From NCBI GenBank assembly GCA_902555665.1, contig CACDTF010000002.1:40213-104212 (forward strand): a stretch of DNA of 64,000 nucleotides, read 5' to 3'. Positions within the stretch are counted from its first letter, which is position 1. Every line of letters begins with the position of its first letter. Below the pieces are notes generated by a model. That model was not told where the DNA came from, ran no database searches, and worked only from the letters and a program-made list of their open reading frames with translations. This document shows, piece after piece, positions 59,844-64,000 of this stretch. This DNA is from an uncultured Pelagibacteraceae bacterium (GTDB lineage: Bacteria; Pseudomonadota; Alphaproteobacteria; Pelagibacterales; Pelagibacteraceae). The position numbers and the translations under genes were made by a program.

Positions 59844-60262
59844 TGAAACAAGAATTTTACAATCTTCATATTAACACCAATGGTCAAAAGTTATATGAAT
59901 TTACTAATGATACAATTCATTGGATTGGTCAAAATGACTTTAAAAATGGTATTCTTAATTTAAGTATTCAGCACACAAGCGCCTCATTAATTGTTCAAGA
60001 AAATGCAGATCCAGATGTACAAACAGATTTAATAAATTATTTTGATAAATTAGCTCCTATGGATAACAAACTATATGTTCATACCACGGAGGGAAAAGAT
60101 GATATGCCTGCACATATTAAATCTGCATTAACAAATAATCAAATTTCTCTAAGTGTGAAAGAAAGTGAATTGTTGCTTGGAACTTGGCAGGGTATATATT
60201 TATTTGAACACAGATTAGAGGCTCAAAAAAGAACTATAATCCACCATTTTATTGGAGAATAA
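59843..60262 (+). CDS. yjbQ: YjbQ family protein (secondary thiamine-phosphate synthase enzyme)
   Basis: A 139-residue UPF0047/YjbQ protein. Family signatures: LSIQHTSASLIVQENADPDV, DMPAHIKSALT, and GTWQGIYLFEHR. The family can weakly substitute for thiamine-phosphate synthase in E. coli, but the physiological role is not settled. Last gene of the plus-strand operon; an 18-bp AT palindrome spans its stop and that of the convergent photolyase. Confidence 0.93.
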   Translation: MKQEFYNLHINTNGQKLYEFTNDTIHWIGQNDFKNGILNLSIQHTSASLIVQENADPDVQTDLINYFDKLAPMDNKLYVHTTEGKDDMPAHIKSALTNNQISLSVKESELLLGTWQGIYLFEHRLEAQKRTIIHHFIGE

Positions 60263-60278
60263 AAATAAATTTATTTTT
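60261..60278. other. 18-bp AT-only palindrome at a convergent junction
   Basis: AAAAATAAA-TTTATTTTT spans the stop codons of YjbQ and the photolyase. With no GC pairs and no loop it is a poor intrinsic terminator, but its position suggests a possible weak one. Confidence 0.3.
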
Positions 60279-61692
60279 TCTTCAAAGATTGAAACGCTTC
60301 AAGAGCTGCAGCTCTAGCTTTTTCATGAATAACAATAGGACCCGGGTAATCTTTGCCAATAATTGTTTTTATAGCTTCTTGATACTTTAATTCCATTTCC
60401 CATGGTTTGTGAATAAATTTATTTGGAACATTTTTAAGTTCAGGAACCCATTTTTTTACATAATTGCCTTCTTTATCAAATTTTTCACCCTGAAGTATTG
60501 GGTTGAATATTCTAAAATAAGGTGCTGCATCTGCACCACAGCCAGCAACCCATTGCCATTGAGCAACATTATTTGCTTTGTTAAAATCTAGTAGACAATT
60601 TCTAAAATGCTTCTCACCTTCAGTCCAATTAATTCTCAAATGTTTGACTAAAAATGAACCAACAACCATTCTTATTCTATTATGCATCCATCCAGTCTCA
60701 TATAGTTCTCTCATACCTGCATCGACAATAGGATAACCGGTCATTCCTCTTTTCCATGCTTTTAAGAATTTTTCATTTTTTGCCCAAGGGAATTTATCAA
60801 ATTCTTTTCTGAAATTTCCTTTTAAGAATTCAGGGAAATAATTAATTAAACTATGCGAAAACTCTCTCCAACCAAGCTCATTAATATATTTTCTATAACC
60901 AATTCCTTTTGATTTAATTTCAGAACATTTTTTCCAAATACTGTCTACATGAATTTGGCCATGTTTGATGTAAGGAGATAATTTAGAGGTTCCTTCTATA
61001 GATGGTATATCTCGAGAAGTTCCATAATCCCTAATTTTATTTTCAATTAAATTTTTTAATATTTTTTTTGAGTCATTTTCTGAAACTTTCCAATATTTTT
61101 CAAATTTTTTATACCAATTTTTTTTTGGTAAAATATCTATTGGTTCAATACACTTTTTAAAAATTGTAATCTTTTTTATTTTCTTTTTAACAATATAGTT
61201 TTTGCTTGGTGGTTGATTTAAATAAACTTGCTCCGCATTTCTCCAGAAAGGGGTAAACACTTTAAAGGGAGTTCCATCATTTTTTGTTATCTCTTGAAAT
61301 TCATTTAAAATATTTCCTTTGAAATATTTATAATTGATTTCATTTTTAATAAATAGGTCACGTATTTTTTTTCCTTTAGCTATAACATCTGGCTCATAAA
61401 TTTTATTCCAATAAACTGAAAGCTTATCCTTTTTATTAAATTTAGAAAAAATTTCTAATTCATCGCCTTTTACTATTTCAAGATTAATTTTATAATCTGA
61501 CAATTCTTTTTTTAAAGTTTCTAGAGATTTATAAACCCACCATTTTTGAGCTTCTCTTTTGTTGTCAAAATCATTATTATTATAAATATATAATGCAATT
61601 ACATTATCATGATTTTGTGTTGCAAAAGATAAAGCAGGATTATTTTCAATTCTAAAATCCTCTCTTATCCAAAAAATACCTGTGCTACTCAT
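60271..61692 (-). CDS. phrB: Deoxyribodipyrimidine photo-lyase
   Basis: A 473-residue photolyase/cryptochrome-family flavoprotein that repairs UV-induced pyrimidine dimers with light. The N-terminal antenna domain (GIFWIREDFRIENNPALSFA) precedes the FAD-binding helical domain, with GYRKYINELGWREFSHSL, WKRGMTGYPIVDAGMREL, WMHNRIRMVVGSFLVKHL and WQWVAGCGADAAPYFRIFNP. It is the third gene of a minus-strand group with the glutamine synthetase and DpaL-like genes (4-base spacing). Confidence 0.95.
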   Translation of the reverse strand: MSSTGIFWIREDFRIENNPALSFATQNHDNVIALYIYNNNDFDNKREAQKWWVYKSLETLKKELSDYKINLEIVKGDELEIFSKFNKKDKLSVYWNKIYEPDVIAKGKKIRDLFIKNEINYKYFKGNILNEFQEITKNDGTPFKVFTPFWRNAEQVYLNQPPSKNYIVKKKIKKITIFKKCIEPIDILPKKNWYKKFEKYWKVSENDSKKILKNLIENKIRDYGTSRDIPSIEGTSKLSPYIKHGQIHVDSIWKKCSEIKSKGIGYRKYINELGWREFSHSLINYFPEFLKGNFRKEFDKFPWAKNEKFLKAWKRGMTGYPIVDAGMRELYETGWMHNRIRMVVGSFLVKHLRINWTEGEKHFRNCLLDFNKANNVAQWQWVAGCGADAAPYFRIFNPILQGEKFDKEGNYVKKWVPELKNVPNKFIHKPWEMELKYQEAIKTIIGKDYPGPIVIHEKARAAALEAFQSLKKK

Positions 61693-61696
61693 TGAT

Positions 61697-62827
61697 TTAA
61701 TTTTGGTTAATTAACTTTTGATACATTTCTTGATCAGTATCTCCCTCACAACCAAAAACCAAAACATTAGATTTTTCATTTAGATCTAATTTTTCTTTAA
61801 TTGCTTGATCTTCACAACTTGTAATCAGACTGATCACGCCAGGTGCTGAGTTTTCTCCTGCAATTATTTTATCATCACTAAAGCTTGAATTTCCAAGTAG
61901 TTTCATAGTTTTTGCAATATCATCATCTGGTAAACTAATACAATATTTAACTGAATTTTTTAATATTTCCCATGGGACCAATGATACTTCACCACAAGAC
62001 ATACCACCCATTAAGCTTTCTCTTTTAATATCTATTTTTTCTATTTTTCCAGTTTTAATACTTTCCATTACACACGCGGCACTATCCGGTTCAACAACTA
62101 TAATTGTTGGAACATAGTTCAAATATCTTGCAATACCTGCAACCATGGCAGCAGCCATGCCACCAACACCAGCCTGTAAAATGATGTGAGTTATTTTATC
62201 TTCCTGGATTTGATTAGTTATCTCCTTCATCATTACCGTATAACCTGCCATTGTATACTTAGGGATGACCATATAATCTTTCCAAGCAACATCCTGAACT
62301 ATTTGCCAATTATTATCAGTAGACTGTTTTATGCATTCCATTAATGATTTTTCATAATTACCTTTCACTTTAACTACGTCTGCTCCAAGTGCAGACATAG
62401 CTTTGCCTCTTGCATCACTTACAAATTCACTAATAAATATTTTACATTTTAATCCCAATCTTCTTGCTCCCCAGGCAACAGATCTTCCATGATTACCGGC
62501 AGTAGCTGTTGCTACCACTATATCTTTATTTCCTTTGGTTACTTTTTCTACCGCATAAGCTCCGCCTAAAGCTTTAAAAGATTTTAAATCAAATCTTTTA
62601 TTTTCATCTTTATAAAAAATTTTGTTTAAATTTAATTCCTTTGAAAGTTTATTTAAAGAGAGCAGGGAAGTAGGAGAATAACCTTTCCACTTAGAAATAC
62701 TCTTATAAGCATCATCAATTTCTTCTGTGGTTAAAGAATTAAGAATTTCTTTTTTATTAAATGAATAATTTTTATTATCAGTAAATTCTGTGTATTTCCA
62801 TTGATGACCGTTAGATAATATAGTCAT
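61697..62827 (-). CDS. dpaL: Diaminopropionate ammonia-lyase-like PLP enzyme
   Basis: A 376-residue fold-type II PLP enzyme. The Schiff-base Lys is in RFDLKSFKALGGAYAVEKV, closely like diaminopropionate ammonia-lyase (RFGLNAFKMLGG). Others: ATATAGNHGRSVAWGARRLG for PLP phosphate binding, MGGMSCGEVSLVPWEIL, and GAGENSAPGVI-type C-terminal stretch. The family deaminates 2,3-diaminopropionate to pyruvate and ammonia. EutB-type or serine dehydratase relatives are possible alternatives. It lies 3 bases downstream of the glutamine synthetase gene, so the ammonia could be captured there. Confidence 0.82.
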   Translation of the reverse strand: MTILSNGHQWKYTEFTDNKNYSFNKKEILNSLTTEEIDDAYKSISKWKGYSPTSLLSLNKLSKELNLNKIFYKDENKRFDLKSFKALGGAYAVEKVTKGNKDIVVATATAGNHGRSVAWGARRLGLKCKIFISEFVSDARGKAMSALGADVVKVKGNYEKSLMECIKQSTDNNWQIVQDVAWKDYMVIPKYTMAGYTVMMKEITNQIQEDKITHIILQAGVGGMAAAMVAGIARYLNYVPTIIVVEPDSAACVMESIKTGKIEKIDIKRESLMGGMSCGEVSLVPWEILKNSVKYCISLPDDDIAKTMKLLGNSSFSDDKIIAGENSAPGVISLITSCEDQAIKEKLDLNEKSNVLVFGCEGDTDQEMYQKLINQN

Positions 62828-62830
62828 GTA

Positions 62831-64000
62831 CTAACAATCTAAAGTATTATCTTTTTCCCACTTTGTAACATCTTTAGTTTTATCAAAACTATCTTTTGAT
62901 TTGAATTCATTCATTTCTGAACTTCTTAATTTTATATAACTATTAATTACATCTTTGCCAAAAGCATCATTCATATCTTTATTATTTTTTAATAAGTTTA
63001 ATGATTGTGCAAGTTCATCAGGTAGTTTAGGTAAGTCTGGATATTTATGATGATCTTCATACATATTACAATCCAAAGGTTTACCTGGATCAACTTTATT
63101 TTTTAAACCATATAGACCAGCTGCTAAAACACTTGCTTGCAATAAGTAAGGATTAGCAGAACCATCCATTAATCTTAATTCAAATCTTCCAGGATCAGGA
63201 ATTCTTATCATGTGTGTTCGATTATTACCTGTGTAGGAAATACTACTTGGTGACCATGATGCTCCAGATTTTGTAGGTGGTGCATTTATTCTTCTATAAC
63301 TATTGATTGTTGGGTTAAAAAACGCAGATAAAGATGAAGCATTTTTAATTACTCCACCTAAAAAATTATAGGCCATTTTACTTAAACCAAGTTTATCTTT
63401 ATTATCTAAGAATTTATTTTTGCTTCCTTGCCAAACTGATACGTGAGCATGACAACCATTACCGGTTAAATTTCCAAATGGTTTAGGCATAAATGTTGCT
63501 CTTAATCCGTGCTTTTCAGCAATTGTTTTTACCATAAACTTAAAAAAGGTATGTCTATCTGCAGTTTTTAGGCAATCTGAATAATCCCAATTCATTTCAA
63601 ATTGACCGTTAGCATCCTCGTGGTCGTTTTGATAAGGGCCCCATCTCATTTCAATCATACAGTCACAAATTTCCTTAATTAAATCATACCTCCTCATTAA
63701 TGCAGATTGGTCATAACAAGGTTTAGATTGTGTATCTCTTGGATCCGCAATTGAGTTGCCATCAGGTGAAATCAAAAAATATTCACACTCAACACCTGAT
63801 TTCATTGTCAAATTTTGTTTTTTAAGTTTTTTTATCTGTTTTTTTAACATCACTCTAGGTGATGCATCTACTGGTTTACCATTCATCCATAAATCAGATG
63901 CTAACCACCCAACTTCTTTGTTCCAAGGAAGCTGAATTAAGCTATCTGGGTCTGGAATTCCAAACATGTCTGAGTCAGCAGGTGTCATATCTAACCATGC
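62831..64000 (-). CDS. Glutamine synthetase family protein, GlnT/GmaS type (N-terminus outside window)
   Basis: The frame stays open through the right edge (upstream residues read W-L-D before the Met at 63988), so about 389 C-terminal residues are seen and the true start lies beyond base 64000. Family motifs: WLDMTPADSDMFGIPDP, GVECEYFLI, QNDHEDANGQFEMNWDYSDC, the Mg/Glu region GNGCHAHVSVW, and RFELRLMDGSANPYLLQA. This matches GlnT-type glutamine synthetase and its close relative gamma-glutamylmethylamide synthetase (GmaS), which starts monomethylamine use; sequence alone does not separate them. It heads an operon with DpaL and photolyase genes. Confidence 0.88.
   Translation of the reverse strand, partial: AWLDMTPADSDMFGIPDPDSLIQLPWNKEVGWLASDLWMNGKPVDASPRVMLKKQIKKLKKQNLTMKSGVECEYFLISPDGNSIADPRDTQSKPCYDQSALMRRYDLIKEICDCMIEMRWGPYQNDHEDANGQFEMNWDYSDCLKTADRHTFFKFMVKTIAEKHGLRATFMPKPFGNLTGNGCHAHVSVWQGSKNKFLDNKDKLGLSKMAYNFLGGVIKNASSLSAFFNPTINSYRRINAPPTKSGASWSPSSISYTGNNRTHMIRIPDPGRFELRLMDGSANPYLLQASVLAAGLYGLKNKVDPGKPLDCNMYEDHHKYPDLPKLPDELAQSLNLLKNNKDMNDAFGKDVINSYIKLRSSEMNEFKSKDSFDKTKDVTKWEKDNTLDC

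Noticed and set aside
1..64000. CRISPR arrays, prophage, IS elements, tRNA or rRNA genes
   Set aside because: No regularly spaced repeats, integrase, transposase or terminal inverted repeats, and no spacer long enough or structured enough for a tRNA or rRNA.

Overview
The window is an AT-rich (about 70% A+T by eye), tightly packed bacterial chromosome segment. Spacers are usually under 130 bp, start/stop overlaps (ATGA, TAATG, TGATG) are common, and several convergent genes overlap at their 3' ends. I see no IS element, prophage, CRISPR array, rRNA or tRNA, and no gene-free stretch longer than about 130 bp. The packing, very low GC, and a gene set dominated by ABC importers (two Liv-type, one Pot-type, a lone ProV-type ATPase), DMT exporters, Fe(II)/2-oxoglutarate oxygenases and amino-acid or osmolyte catabolic enzymes point to a marine SAR11-clade alphaproteobacterium (Pelagibacterales). 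That assignment is inference from gene content and style, not from a marker gene.

Layout. 1-3459: cell elongation genes mreD (partial), mrdA (PBP2) and mrdB (rodA). 3503-7863: a tight five-gene operon (DadA-like oxidase, DMT permease, 2-hydroxyacid dehydrogenase, histone-deacetylase-fold amidohydrolase, MsrB). 7908-9523: a passenger-less inverse-autotransporter-like barrel coupled to a secreted six-cysteine protein of unknown function. 9528-12052: DUF1479 oxygenase, glutaredoxin, DUF2805 protein, LysE exporter. 12139-17938: a Liv-type ABC importer followed by the AzlCD exporter pair. 17978-19689: glutarate hydroxylase GlaH and a ProC-like reductase. 19695-26038: a second Liv-type importer, a 23-codon microORF, an MFS transporter, and on the other strand a Liv-type binding protein. 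26145-30162: a minus-strand LLM monooxygenase / DUF1185 / alpha-beta hydrolase / aldehyde dehydrogenase operon. Its parts resemble those of the Rut pyrimidine-ring-opening pathway, and it is my best candidate for an undescribed catabolic system.

30268-38968: quaternary-amine and carnitine-like functions (orphan ProV ATPase, thioesterase, gamma-butyrobetaine-dioxygenase-like enzyme, class II aldolase, aldehyde dehydrogenase, HIBADH-type dehydrogenase, two DMT permeases). 39027-47770: EutA-like and DoeA/EutD-like (ectoine hydrolase) genes upstream of a Pot-type ABC importer and a FadN-like beta-oxidation enzyme. 47763-53745: envelope cyclophilin and HExxH protein, agmatinase-family enzyme with aldehyde dehydrogenase, ArgE, CsaA, LysE. 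53747-60262: aconitase, YfgM-like and BamB envelope proteins, a cupin, ZapE, YjbQ. 60271-64000: photolyase, diaminopropionate ammonia-lyase and a GlnT/GmaS-family glutamine synthetase that runs off the right edge.

As a whole, the window imports small nitrogenous compounds (amino acids, polyamines, quaternary amines, perhaps ectoine) and oxidises them through aldehyde dehydrogenases and oxygenases into central metabolism. Two ABC operons share a regulatory layout: binding-protein gene, strong intrinsic terminator, then an SD-less permease gene. This suggests partial termination as a way to over-produce the binding protein.
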